A stretch of DNA of 64,000 nucleotides from Acorus gramineus (Eukaryota; Streptophyta; Magnoliopsida; Acorales; Acoraceae). The position numbers and the translations under genes are program-made. Of the stretch, positions 1 to 10,822 are shown piece by piece. The stretch covers positions 8,121,360-8,185,359 of the forward strand of contig CM060857.1 in the NCBI GenBank assembly GCA_030737835.1, written 5' to 3'. Numbering within the stretch: the stretch's first letter is position 1; every line of letters begins with the position of its first letter. The notes below the pieces were generated by a model that had not been told where the DNA came from, did no database searches, and was given only the letters and a program-made list of their open reading frames with translations.

Positions 1-141
1 CGCCGTCCTCTGCGAGGAGGCATATCAGCACCCTAAGAAAACCAGACACTAGGATCAGAATACTCATCTCGAAATCCTAGGACTCATCTCTACGAAGGAA
101 GACTATTGGCTCTGACAGGACCAGGCTCTGATACCAACTTT
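1..141 (-). mobile_element. Start of internal region of a minus-strand LTR retrotransposon (runs off left edge)
   Basis: The element reads right to left: its 5' LTR lies at 142-3111 and the internal part continues beyond base 1. Only the untranslated leader is in the window and no reading frame is visible in it. A tRNA primer-binding site sits 5 nt inside the LTR edge, which fixes the orientation. The lineage cannot be proved without pol. A Ty3 chromovirus of the Tekay/Del kind is likely from the very long LTR, the TGTCACGCC terminus and the initiator-Met primer; this is inference. Confidence 0.75.
125..136 (-). other. Primer-binding site, initiator tRNA-Met
   Basis: The minus strand reads TGGTATCAGAGC, the standard plant initiator-tRNA-Met primer-binding site. 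It is 5 nt (137-141) from the LTR terminus at 142. This shows that 142-3111 is a 5' LTR and not a solo LTR. Confidence 0.88.
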
Positions 142-1854
142 TGTCACGCCCCAGGGCGGCCAACCCCGGGACGCGGCAAATGTATACATATCATATCAGA
201 AACCTACACAGGAGGTCAACAATATATATCATACACAATAAACAGAATGACACACAATGACAAGAAGCTGACATGATATATACACCTAATGCGGAAGCAA
301 AAGACTGAGTCTGTAAATAAAACATACTACAGACTCGATACACAATCATCTGTCCTGTGAGAGCCAATATATACAAATAACAACTGAATATATACAACAC
401 GTGCTCAGCACGGAAATCCAATACATACAGCCAAGGAAAGGGATGCTGATAGCCTCTGGTACTCGCGGACGTAGCGCTGCTCCGCTACTGAAGAAATCCC
501 TCGGAAAGCTCCAACTGCTGCTCCGGCTCCAGCTCCAGCTCAGTGGCAACTGGGGAAAAACATATGCGAGGGGTGAGCCACACGCTCAGTGAACGGCACA
601 ACCCATGCATCACAGACAATATTGACCACAACATATTAATCCAGCCATTCATCCCGCCTCAAAGGGGCAGGAACAACATAACCATTTATCCAATCCAGAT
701 CATACCCTCACCCTTACCCCTCAACAGGGGACTCAGGATTTTGGGACTAACTATCATCAATAAACAAGACCAGCGGGTCGCTTATCGCCGACCCACTACA
801 CCCTCACCCTCACCTTTCCAAAGGTGACATAGGATTTTGGGACTGATAAACATTCATAAACAAAACCAGTGGGTCGCTCATCGACAACCCACTACACCCT
901 CACCCTCACCTTTCCAAAGGTGACATAGGATTTTGGGACTGACTAGGCTGTTGGTCGCCCTTGGTCCACCGGTAGCCTCTCCTCCACACCGTAGCTTACC
1001 TGGTCTACTCCCACATTCAGCACAGTCCGAGTCCAAGATCAGGAGGTGCCTACTGATGGGAGCCCTCTGTCAGGATAGCCTGTCTAACGCTGAGGAGTTC
1101 CTACTCGGATCCAACGAAGGGAACAGAACGGCCTATCCATCGCATATGATCCACTCGGATCCGCTGACAGCACAAGTCTATCACTCTAATGTCTCGAATT
1201 CCTCAGAATTCCACCAGCGCGCATAACCAAGATGCGGGGAAACATATATTATAACCCCGAGGTTATAATATTCTCTATAGTGCCATGAATTCATCAGAAT
1301 TCCCTCCAGGGCGCATATCCAAGATGCGGGGAACATACAGAATAATATGAGGAAAAGAGACCTGGGGAGGGTAACCTGGGGTCCCGATGTGGGACAACCC
1401 GCCAACCATGCAAGGAACACGGAGTACCCTAACACGGGTCTCACCGCTGTCCTCGCTAGGCCCCTCCCCTATAACATTCTCTAAGCATGCTATTAATTAT
1501 ACAATCCATATTATCATGGGCATGAATCTAACACACTAGTATTTAATTTAATTTAATAAATAAACTAGTAGGATGCATGCATAGGCCAAGGCTTCCTATC
1601 ATGAAAACAGGAGGCATGATGCATGGCTCTTACACGTATCCTAAGGGTGTAAGTCCCTAACATACAGAGTCTAGGGTAGCATGCATTCTACATTTTCATC
1701 ATGCTCACATGCAATACATGTTATTACAGGTTAATATAATCCATGTCGCCCCAGGAGAGGTCGGTATACGCCCAAGTGCGTATAACACCTCTCTACTGGG
1801 TTGGATTGTCCCACTCACCAGTATCTGGGTCGACGCGCGACCGTCCGTCTAGAT

Positions 1855-2521
1855 CTGCAAGACAGACATTCACTGGTTAGTATTAATCCACAATTATCAT
1901 TAAATACATACATAACCACCCCAAAACCCACAACAAGCATCCAACACCTCCCCAACAACTACCCGCGGCCTCGGCAACCACCCGCACGGCCCCCGGCAAC
2001 CACCCGCACGGCCGGCCACCGCCCGCACGACCACCCGACCGCCCGGACACGCCGCCGCGGGCCCCGCACGCCTTGCGCCGGTCCGCGAGCACCCCGCGCG
2101 CCCCCGCACGCAGTGCCCCGCCTCGCGCGCACCCCGCGCGCACCTCCGCCACCTTGCCGCACCTCGCGCACACCTCGCACGCACCTCACACACCTTGCCG
2201 CACCTCGCACGCACCTCGCACGCCTTGCCGCACCTCGCGCGCACCTCGCACGCACCTCGCACACCTTGCCGCACCTCGCGCGCACCTCGCACGCACCTCG
2301 CCGCACCTCGCCGCGCTTCGCGCGCACCAGCCTGCCCGCGCGCACCCGACCTGGCGCCGCCTGGGGTCGCTGCTGCTGCTGCTGCTCGGCCCGGACGACC
2401 TGCCGCTGCCCGAGCGCCACCACCACTGCCCGAGACCACCCGCACCGCCGACCACCCCCAAACACAAAAACCCCTCCCTAGCATTCATCTAAGCAAGAAA
2501 AAGGAGGGAAAGAAGGCTTAC
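1855..2521 (-). other. Putative LTR intron 1 (copy 1), GC-rich minisatellite
   Basis: The donor on the minus strand is CTCG|GTAAGCC at 2522/2521 and the acceptor CTTGCAG|ATC is at 1855/1854. Inside, 2080-2340 repeats variants of CGAGGTGCGTGCGAGGTGCG with very high GC and CpG, unlike the AT-rich surroundings. No stable reading frame is shared with the other LTR copies. Transcript evidence is absent; the call rests on splice-site conservation across five copies. Confidence 0.6.
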
Positions 2522-2686
2522 CGAGGGGAGGGAGCGAAGTCCGGACGCTCTCCGCGCGCCGAAACCTTCCTCAAAGGCTTTCCCACGCCCCGATCTATCA
2601 CGGCCCTCGATTTGGCTCGAAACAGAGGAGAGAGAGAGGGGGACGGAGTGGCAAAACTCGCCGGAACGGGGATTTAAAAACACCGG

Positions 2687-2713
2687 AGTGTAGATCGGGA
2701 CCCGATCTACACT
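2687..2713 (-). other. Perfect leader hairpin in LTR exon 1 (copy 1)
   Basis: A 12-nt arm, GTGTAGATCGGG, is followed after one base by its exact complement, and one further flanking pair extends the match. It lies in the predicted transcribed leader, upstream of the first splice donor. The same hairpin occurs at 10632-10656 and 55981-56001, and in decayed form near 13774. Confidence 0.75.
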
Positions 2714-3111
2714 TCTCGTGTTTTAGGTTTTTGATTTTGAGGGGTCTAGGGGGCTTGAAAGGGTGAAAAACGAGAGAGAGGAGAGAGGGATCACGTCGGG
2801 AGAGACGATGAATAGTGCCTTTTTGTTTTATTTGATTTCCTTTTATGAACAAGTCACTTAAAAACCCGGATACGCCCCGGAACTGCGAAATTTTTGCAAA
2901 CGATGCCAGAATTCGATGAAATTTTCGTGAGAGGTCTAAAATGGCACCAGGACACCAAATATGCAGTTAGATTTTCAATCGGAGTCCTCTAGCTCAGAAA
3001 ATAGCTAACAGACTGAAATTAAGCGGTTCCGATCGAAAAACCGGTAAAAACCGAAAACTGCCAGAATGCTCTAACGGTTACCAACAGGTTAAAAGTGACA
3101 CATATATAACA

Positions 3112-3855
3112 GGTTGCCCCTGGACAAACAGTGCAGATGGACCAGGAGAGATGGGATGAGCAGATTAAGGTAATCTTTATTCATTTATAGGTTTGCATAT
3201 GCTTGAGAAATACATAATAAATCCATAATTTTTGGGTGTACAGGCTCATCCCGAGGTGAAACAGTTCAAATACAAACCCCTTGCTCATGCTGATGAGATG
3301 GAACAGTTGTTTGGGGGGGTCACGGCCACAAGGGAGCACCAATTCACTCCGGCCACTGGAGACTCCCTTCTAGATGACATGGGCAACTTTGCTTCCACGT
3401 CCCAGACCCCCAACCCGACTGCATCCCCATTCTCCCCCTCATTCATCCCTGAAACCCCAATGGATGACCCTGTCTGTGTTGCGTCTGGAGATAATTTGAA
3501 TGAACCCATATCCTCAATGAGACGCAAACGTCATTGCCCACCCAAGTCGAGGAGAAAATCAGGGGCTCAGGACTTTGTGGAGAAGATTGATGGAGTGCTT
3601 GATAGGATTGCAACCTCTGCTACCATCCAGGCAAGCGCGCATGCTCATGGTCCACATGTGAGATTGGTACCACCCCCACCCACAATCGAAGAATGTTTTG
3701 CGTCCCTCCAACAGATGCCTGAGATTGACCCTGATAGTGAGCTCTATGTGCTCGCCCTACAACTCTTTTTCAACGTCAAGCAGCGCAGGGTTTGGATGCT
3801 GGAGAATAGGCCCAGTGCAAGGATTGCACTACTGCGTTCAGTGTTCAAGCTTTAG
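3112..3855 (+). pseudogene. Harbinger ORF1: Myb/SANT-like DNA-binding protein, 5' truncated
   Basis: A short exon ends at 3169 (donor AAG|GTAATC, residues QERWDEQIK). A second exon runs from 3244 (acceptor TACAG) to the TAG at 3853-3855. The joined frame gives the typical AHPEVKQFKYKPLAHADEME segment just after the Myb/SANT-like fold, then a Ser/Thr/Pro-rich linker with a basic patch (RRKRHCPPKSRRK) and a helical C-terminus. In this superfamily the protein helps the transposase bind element ends. The N-terminal Myb helices are missing because the LTR at 142-3111 has inserted at the front, so no intact product is possible. The frame of the remaining part is open and well preserved. Confidence 0.75.
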
Positions 3856-4420
3856 GTGTCCTAATTTTGATGGTGTCTCATGGATTCTAGTGCTCTGGTA
3901 CTTTTGAACATGTGTGGATGATTGTGTTATGTTTATCCTGAAGTTTATGTGTGGATTTTATGAGTATTTTTAGGTTTATGTATGGATGTTTATGAGTATT
4001 TTTGGGCACCAATGAAGGTATGGATGGTTATGTTTAGGTTAATGTATGGATGTTTAATAGTATTTTCAGGTTATTGCATGGATGATTATGTTAAGATCAT
4101 GTATGGATGATTATGTTTAGCGTCATATATGGATGTTTAATAGTATTTTCACGTTATTGCATGGATGTTTAATAGTATTTTTAGGTAAATGTATGGATGA
4201 TTATTTTTATTGCTTCATGTATGGATGATTATCTTTGAATGGATATGTGGGGAAATAATTGTTTATGTTCGTGTAGGGAAGAAGTCCACTTTAAAAATGT
4301 AGGGACAATTATGATGGACATGATCTAATGGATCATAGTGCAATGTTTTTGTTTATGTGTGTTTTAGAAATGGGTCCAGAATATGAGATCCTAGTTATTA
4401 TTGTGATATATTTCATACAG

Positions 4421-5717
4421 GATTATCTTGATCAACATTGGGCACTAAGAGTAGTTCATGATTCTGGTTTGAGTGGGGTTGAATATATGAGTGCGATACT
4501 TGATGGACACCCACGCCCGTGTCTTGATTTATTTCGCATGGAACAGGCAGTGTTCAAGGCATTGGTTAAAGAATTCTAAGATGAAGGATGGTTGAAAGAC
4601 ACAAATAACGTGTTAGTCGAAGAACAAGTGGGTATCTTCCTACTAATTGTTGGACATAACGCGAGGAACAGAGTTTGCCAGGACTGCTTCCAACACTCCG
4701 GGGAGACCGTATCCCGATATTTTAGGAAGGTCCTAAAGGCTTGTTTGAAACTGAGTGAACGAAATATCTAACCACCTGATTTCTCTCAAACACTTACCAA
4801 ATTTTGAATAGCTCAAAGATTTTATCCCGCATTCAAGGTAATCATAATTTCATTTATTTGGTCTGCAATAATTTTTGATGTTATTTTAAACCTCACAATC
4901 ATTAGTGAAGGCGAACTCATTTGGGTTAGTAATATGTTTTTATAGGATTGCATCGGCGCGCTGGATGGAACTCTGGTGCATGCAATCATAGATAGGGATA
5001 ACCAAGTTCCATACGGGGTTTGAAAGGGGGATTGCATGCAAAATGTGCTTACCGTGTGCTCTTTTGACATGCAATTTACTTATGTAATGGTGCGATGGGA
5101 AGGAACTTCCCATGATTCGCGCATCCTGTCAGAGACCATTCGAGACCTTGCCAAAATGTTCACATTGCATGCAAAATGTGCTTGCCGTGTGCTCTTTTGA
5201 CATGCAATTTACTTATGTAATGGTGCGATGGGAAGGAACTTCCCATGATTCGCGCATCCTGTCAGAGACCATTCGAGACCTTGCCAAAATGTTCCCATTG
5301 CCCCTTCCCCCAGGGAAATATTATCTAGTGGATGTTGGATATACAAATAAAAGGGGATTTCTTGTACCTTACCAGAACGTAAGGTATTGGTTGGGAGATT
5401 ATAGGGGGCGTGCAACACCTCAAAACAAAGAGGAGGTGTTCAATCAGTTGCACTCATCGTTGCAGAACGTGATTGAACGAACATTTGGTGTGTGGAAGGC
5501 GCGATTCCCCATTTTGAAGAGAATGACATCTTATCCATCTGATATCCAAGTACGGATAGTTCCCACAACTATGACTATTCACAATTTTATCAGAAAGAAA
5601 AAGCTACATGATTCCCTATTCGAGCAGTTTCAGAGTACCACAGTTGATGAGGATCATACCACTGAGCAGCTGTACCTCGTTATCCGACCTGAGAACGATC
5701 AACAAGAAATGAATTGA
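4421..5717 (+). pseudogene. PIF/Harbinger transposase (DDE_Tnp_4, HARBI1-like), degenerate
   Basis: The exon begins after TTTCATACAG at 4420. Recognisable blocks follow in order: an N-terminal helix segment near 4421-4580; NRVCQDCFQHSGETVSRYF near 4670-4715; CIGALDGT near 4948-4970 with the first catalytic Asp; VRWEGTSHDSRIL with the second Asp; LVDVGYTNKRGFLVPYQN; and NVIERTFGVWKARFP with the catalytic Glu near 5480. The C-terminal part from 5172 to the TGA at 5715 is one open frame. In-frame stops near 4576, 4770 and 5020 and a 133-bp tandem duplication (5031-5296) destroy the gene. The family cuts and pastes DNA at TTA/TAA targets. The element is therefore a dead former autonomous copy. 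Confidence 0.85.
5031..5296 (+). repeat. 133-bp tandem duplication inside the transposase
   Basis: 5031-5163 and 5164-5296 are almost identical; I see two differences (A/G about 20 nt in and A/C at the end). 133 is not a multiple of three, so the duplication shifts the frame between the second Asp block and its repeat. The near-identity suggests it is younger than the other lesions in the transposon. Confidence 0.9.
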
Positions 5718-5827
5718 GTGCGGGATGAGATTACCAATCTGCTAGTGCCTAGGCGTTGATGCACTGTTTGTTGTATTTCTAGCTATGTATGTACATTATA
5801 ATGCTATATGTATGATGTGAAAATATT

Positions 5828-6257
5828 TTGGATAGTACGAAGAACACTCATTCTAAGATTCACTGTGCTTGTGGCCGAGGACCAATGACCCTTCATATGG
5901 CACAGACATATAAGAACTACGGGCGGTGGTTCTTTAGGTGCCTTGCGGGATTGGTACGTGTTCATATAAGTGCACTTGTCTTCACTGATACATATTCACT
6001 TTTTTTTTATGTTTCCATATTGATTTGTATACTTCGGTTGGATGCAAGACCACAATAATTCTTTCATGTCGGTGGATACATTGCCCAGGATGGGAGAGTT
6101 TCAAGATAACCAACCGCAAATCCTTAGGAAGGTGGAGAAGGACAATGTAGGACCACGGCCAACGGGTTTAATGATTTTCAGATGTTGTGCATGCTTTTGT
6201 ATAATATTGTTGGTGTTTGTTATCTTCTTTTTGCTTTTAATCCTAACTATCAAGTAA
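5828..6257 (+). pseudogene. GRF zinc-finger protein with C-terminal membrane segment, carried by Harbinger
   Basis: The first part (5828-5955) encodes the zf-GRF pattern C-x-C-GRGPMT, then KNYGRWFFRC. A donor-like GTACGT follows at about 5953. The second part (about 6030-6257) gives YFGWMQDHNNSF, the usual continuation, then a short linker and a strongly hydrophobic C-terminal helix (CCACFCIILLVFVIFFLLLILTI) with a stop at 6255. Small plant GRF proteins with this tail are a common architecture of unknown function. I see no in-frame ATG before the zinc finger (a TGA stands at 5813) and no clean acceptor before the second part, so the gene is probably broken. It sits about 110 bp after the transposase stop and inside the transposon right end, so it is cargo of the element. 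Confidence 0.65.
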
Positions 6258-9200
6258 AATGTAGAAGTTCTACTAGCCCAAGCATGTCTATAACATTATA
6301 AACATATCTATGGAGCAGTCACTTTTGTAACATATTCAAGAATGTCTCATCTGTGGGAGCGTTGACATCCGAAGAGTAGTGCTTATAATTAATCAATATG
6401 TTGAACTAATTAATTTAATTGCTTATTACTTGTCTATGTGGACAATTTATGTTAAAATGAAACATTATTATGAGTGCGGTTTTGTAGAATTTATATAACT
6501 GTCAAACTCTTACGAATGGGGCCCAACCTGGTTTTTTTATTTGAGTATTTTTTTTAACCCCACGATGGCATTTGGATGTGTTTGCAGTCCAATTGAGGAG
6601 TCTTTGCAATCCTATGAGATAGGTAAAAATATATAAATATAAGAGTTTTCAACGAATTAAACAAGAAACATATTCATTTTCAACATGTGGGTAACCAGGC
6701 GCAAGTTTATTTTGGTTCTAACCAGGATAGTAGTGGTTGATGTATTTTTAACATGTTAAAAAAGAACAATCTTTAATATCTCTAAAAAAAAAAAAAGCTT
6801 TCTTCATTTCAATCAAACATCAAAATAACATTCAGCACTTATAAAATGGACCAAAATACCCTTCCAATAAGCACATATGTCACTTGGTTAACCAAACACA
6901 CTTATCTAAATAACTGCATAAAAGTATCTGTTGAACCAAACGCTTTTATTACTGAACTCTTAAAGATTATCATCATAACCTCTTTCTGCACTTATTAATC
7001 AGTACTTAAAATCCGCTTTCCGCCCTGCCAAACAGCACCTTAGTTTTTCTTTAGAGCATCTCCAATTGAAATCTCTAAAATAGAGGCTCAAAAAATATAA
7101 AAAAAAATAAAAAAGTGAGTTTAGAGTTTCATTCATCAACTCCAACCACATTATTTATTTTCATCTCTATTCTATTTTTTTATATTATTTTTTTATAAAA
7201 CTTTTAATTTATAATCTCTCTCTTATATTTTTATGTAGAACACATAATTGAGACTTATTTACAAAATTTAAAATCAGTAGAAGTTAATGTTATTAGTTCC
7301 AGACAAAGTGACCAGTAAACTTATCAGTCATTCCAAACTTATATCTGTATCAAAAAACATGTATTCGTATCTGGGTGAAATATATGTATCCAAAAAACTT
7401 GTATTTGTATCTAATTAAAATATTTGTATCTGAAAAACCTGTATTTGTATTTGATTAAAATAATATTATAATATTATTTATTATGTGTTGTGTTTCGTTG
7501 TTGTGCTTTATTTAATTTTTTATGTACTTTCTTTTGTTGTACTATCAGTTTCAATTAGAATAAATGATATTTTAGTACATAGTGCAAATAATAATTAATA
7601 TAATATTAATGTAAAAAATAAATAATATTAAATATATAGCAATTTTAAACATATGTTAAACATGTCACGCCCCAGGGCGGCCATCCCCGTGACGCGGCAA
7701 GTGTATATAATATATCAGAATCTACACAGGAGGTCAATAATATACCATAAACAAGCAACTAGAATGACACACAGACAACAAAGAGGCTGACATGATATAT
7801 ACACCAAATGCGGAAGCGAAAGACTGAATCTGTAAATGAAACATACTACAGACTCGATACACAATCATCTGTCCTGTGAGAGCCAATATACACAATATAC
7901 AACTGAATATATACAAACGCATGCTCAAGCACGGAAATAAAATACATACAGCCAAAAAGGGATGCTGATAGCCTCTAACACTCGCGGGACGTAGCGCTGC
8001 TCCGCTACTGAAGGAATCCCTCGGAAGGCTCCTCCTGCTGATCTGGCTCAGTGGCAACTGGAGAAAACATATGCGAGGGGTGAGCCACATGCTCAGTGAA
8101 CAGCACAACCCATGCATCACAGCTATATTAACCACAATTAAACAACAACCAGCCTCAAAGTGGCATAACATCATAAATCCAGTGGTTCGTACATCGCCGA
8201 ACCACCACACCCTCACCCTCACCCCTCAATAAATGACATAGGATATTGGGACATACTAATCTAATAATCATCCTTAGACCACATCTCCACAAACCAGTGG
8301 GTCACCCCATTGCTGACCCACCACACCCTCACCCTCACCCCTCTATGGGTGACATAGGATATTGGGACTGACTAGGCTGTTGGTCACCCTTGGTCCACCG
8401 ATAGTCTCTCCTCCACTCCGTAGGCCGCTTGGCCTTCACCCACACTTCAGCACAGTCCGTCACAAATATCGGGAGGCGCCTACTGATGGGAGCCCTCGGA
8501 AGGGACGGCCTTTCTAACGCTGGGGCAGTCTCTACACAGATCCAACGAAGGGAAATAGAATAGCCTATCCATACGCATATGATCCACTCGGATCCGCCGA
8601 CCACACATCTCTACAACTCTAATGCCTTGAATTCTTCAGAATTCCAACAGGGTGCATAACCAGGATGCGGGGAAACATGCGTTATAATAATAAAGAGGTT
8701 GGAATATTAACGGGGAAAGAAACCTTGGGAGGGCGGCGTGAGGTCCCGATATAGGACATCCCGACAACCAAACAAGGAACACGGAGTACCCTAGCCCGGG
8801 TCTCACCGCTGTCCTCGCGAGGCCCCTCCCCTGTAATATTCACTAAGACAGGCTAATAATCACGCGCTTGCATTTTATTTAAATAAATTAAACTAAATGG
8901 GAACATGCATCGGTCGGGGCTTTCCTAGCATGGAAAACATGATAACAAGGTGCATGGTTCTTATACGGGTCCTAAGGGTATAAGTCCCTAGCATACAAAT
9001 CTAGGGTGGCATGCATACTACAGATTATCATGCTTACATAGTTTTCATATTAAACAGGTTAATATTTACTATGGTGCCCCAGGGGAGGACGGTACACGCC
9101 CAAGTGCATGTAACGCCTCCCTACTGGGTTGGATCGTCCCACTCACCGGAGATCGGGTCGTCGCGCGACCGTCCGTCAAGATCTGCAAGACAGGGTATCG

Positions 9201-10498
9201 ACTTGGTGAGTAAAATCCACAAACACATCAAAAATACACTAAAAATACCCAACACTCAGGCAAACGTACATACGACCCGTACGCACGCTAGCCCGAGCAC
9301 CCCGGCTCACTCCCGCACCACCCGCACGGCCACCCGCCCCCGGATGCACCGCCGCGCCTCAGCCCGCGCACCCAGGCGCACCGCCGGGCCCCTGCCCGCA
9401 CGCCTGGACTTGTCGCCGAGCCACCCGGGTGCACCGCGCGCCCACTGCGCCCCATCGCAGCAGCTTGTGTGCACACCGCACGCCCTCGCCCAACTCCTCG
9501 TCCCGCACGCACTCCACGCGCACCACCAGCCTCACCCCGCGCGCACCACCCGCTCGCATCATCCACTGCTCACCTCACCGCGCGCACGCCTGCCCTCTGC
9601 CCAGCACCCCGCGCGCATGCTCCTGCTCGGTGCTCAGCGCCCAGCACCCTCGCCCAGCACACCCAGCGCCCAGCATCCGCGACCCAGCGCCCATCGCCCA
9701 GCACCCGGGACCCTCACCCAGCGCCCATGCGCACGCTCGGCAACGCGCGCCCAGCGCGCCTGCCAGCCTGCCCGCGCTGCTTGCCCGCGCTGCCTGCCTG
9801 CGCGCATCGCCGAGTGGCCCGAGTACCGCTCGCCTGCTGCCCGAGCACTGCCCGCCTACATGCCAGCGCTGCCAGCCTACCCAGCGCGCCCAGCACGCCC
9901 CCTGCACCACCCGAGCGCACGCCCGCGCGCACCGCTTGCGCGCCCGGCCACCTGATGCGCTGCTTGCTGCGCCCGCTGCCATCCTGCCCGGGACAGACCA
10001 CTAACCGGTCGAGCACCTCTACCACCAACTACCGGCCACCAATGGCCTCCGACCGCCTCCCAACCACCACCAACAGCCACCCACAGCCGCCGACCACCAC
10101 CCAACCTCAAAACCACCCTCCTAACAAGCATCTAAGCCATAAAAAGAAGGAAAGAGAGCTTACCAAGGGAAGGAAGGGAAGTTCGGTTGCGCTCCGAGCA
10201 CCGAAACACCTCTCCAAGGGTCTCCACCACCAAGACTGTTATATTTGTGTCACTTTTAATCTGCTGGTAACCGTTGGAGCGTTCTGGCAGTTTTTCAATT
10301 TTTTCGGTTTTCGATCGGAACCGCTAATTTTTGGACTGTTAGCTATCGTCCTGAGTTAGAGGACTCCGATTGGAAATATAACTACATATTTGGTGTCCTG
10401 GTGCCATTTTAGGCCTCTCACAAAAATTTCATCGAATTCCGGTAACAATTCTGAAATTTCACAGTTTCGGGGCGTATCCGGGTATTTTAAGTCGCTTG

Positions 10499-10508
10499 CT
10501 ATATATAG
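10499..10508 (+). promoter_or_regulatory. TATA box of LTR copy 3
   Basis: CTATATATAG lies about 265 bp into the LTR on the sense strand, followed by CACTATTCATCATCC, a pyrimidine-rich start-site-like stretch conserved in the other copies. The U3 is therefore short and the transcribed part of the LTR is over 3 kb. Confidence 0.6.
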
Positions 10509-10631
10509 GTGTGATCTAATTTTCAAACACTATTCATCATCCCTACCATTTGGATTTTCTCTCTCCCCTCTCTCTTTTCTTGCTTTTGAAGCCCTTAGAC
10601 CCCTCAAACCCAAAAACCCAAAACCTAGGAA

Positions 10632-10656
10632 GTGTAGATCGGGTCCCGATCTACAC
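10632..10656 (+). other. Leader hairpin in LTR exon 1 (copy 3)
   Basis: Arms of 12 nt (GTGTAGATCGGG and its complement) are separated by one base, a perfect match, about 130 nt after the TATA box and 166 nt before the first splice donor. It is the same hairpin as in copy 1. Confidence 0.75.
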
Positions 10657-10822
10657 CCCGGTGGTTTCAAATCCCAATTCCGGCGAGATTTGCCCCTCCG
10701 TCCCCCCTCTCTTCTCCTCTGTTTTGGACCATTTCGGAGGCCAAGCGAGATCCAGGCGGTGGAAGCCCTTGGGGAAAGGTTTTGGCGCGCGGAGAGCGTC
10801 CGGACTCCCCTTCCTCCCCTTG

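Larger units (their letters stand above)
142..3111 (-). mobile_element. 5' LTR, family A copy 1 (2970 bp)
   Basis: The ends are TGTCACGCCCC at 142 and ATATAACA at 3111, so on the sense (minus) strand it reads TGTTATATA...GTGACA. The right target-site repeat would be GGTTG (3112-3116); its partner lies off the window. Sense layout: U3 from 3111, a TATA-like stretch near 2840, leader exon 1 ending at 2522, intron 1 (2521-1855, GC-rich minisatellite), mini-exon 1854-1819 (36 nt), intron 2 (1818-550, acceptor CCCCAG) and exon 3 (549-142) leading to the primer-binding site. The long open frames in 1800-2680 are products of GC-rich repeats, not genes. The LTR cuts a Harbinger transposon. Confidence 0.9.
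3112..7039 (+). mobile_element. PIF/Harbinger DNA transposon, 5' end removed by LTR insertion
   Basis: Three consecutive gene remnants on the plus strand fit a plant PIF/Harbinger element: a Myb/SANT-like ORF, a DDE transposase and a small GRF zinc-finger gene. The right terminus is GCCAAACAGCACC at 7027-7039, followed by TTA (7040-7042), the TTA-type target duplication of this superfamily. The left terminus lies beyond the retrotransposon that starts at 3111 and is not in the window. The segment 6733-7039 is closely related, inverted, to the left end of another Harbinger element at 33565-33860. 6258-6732 is AT-rich with no further gene. Confidence 0.75.

Noticed and set aside
346-549. 67-codon frame conserved between LTR copies (MPLSWSWSRSSSWSFPR...)
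   Set aside because: Conservation is explained by shared LTR descent; the frame crosses the predicted exon 3 and copy 2 shifts out of it. The alternative frame ending ELSEGFLQ is mentioned as a finding instead.
2080-2340. Regular CACCTCGCACG-type repeats, considered as a CRISPR-like array
   Set aside because: Units are contiguous and degenerate without unique spacers, lie in a plant LTR, and are ordinary minisatellite.
1801-2680. Several overlapping open frames of 100-226 codons on both strands
   Set aside because: They are Arg/Ala/Pro- or Gly/Arg-rich in every frame, which is what GC-rich CpG repeats produce by lack of stop codons. No frame is shared with other LTR copies.
9011-10359. Open frames up to 314 codons, Pro/Ala/Arg/His-rich
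   Set aside because: Same composition artefact in LTR intron 1; frames overlap on both strands and cross predicted splice sites.
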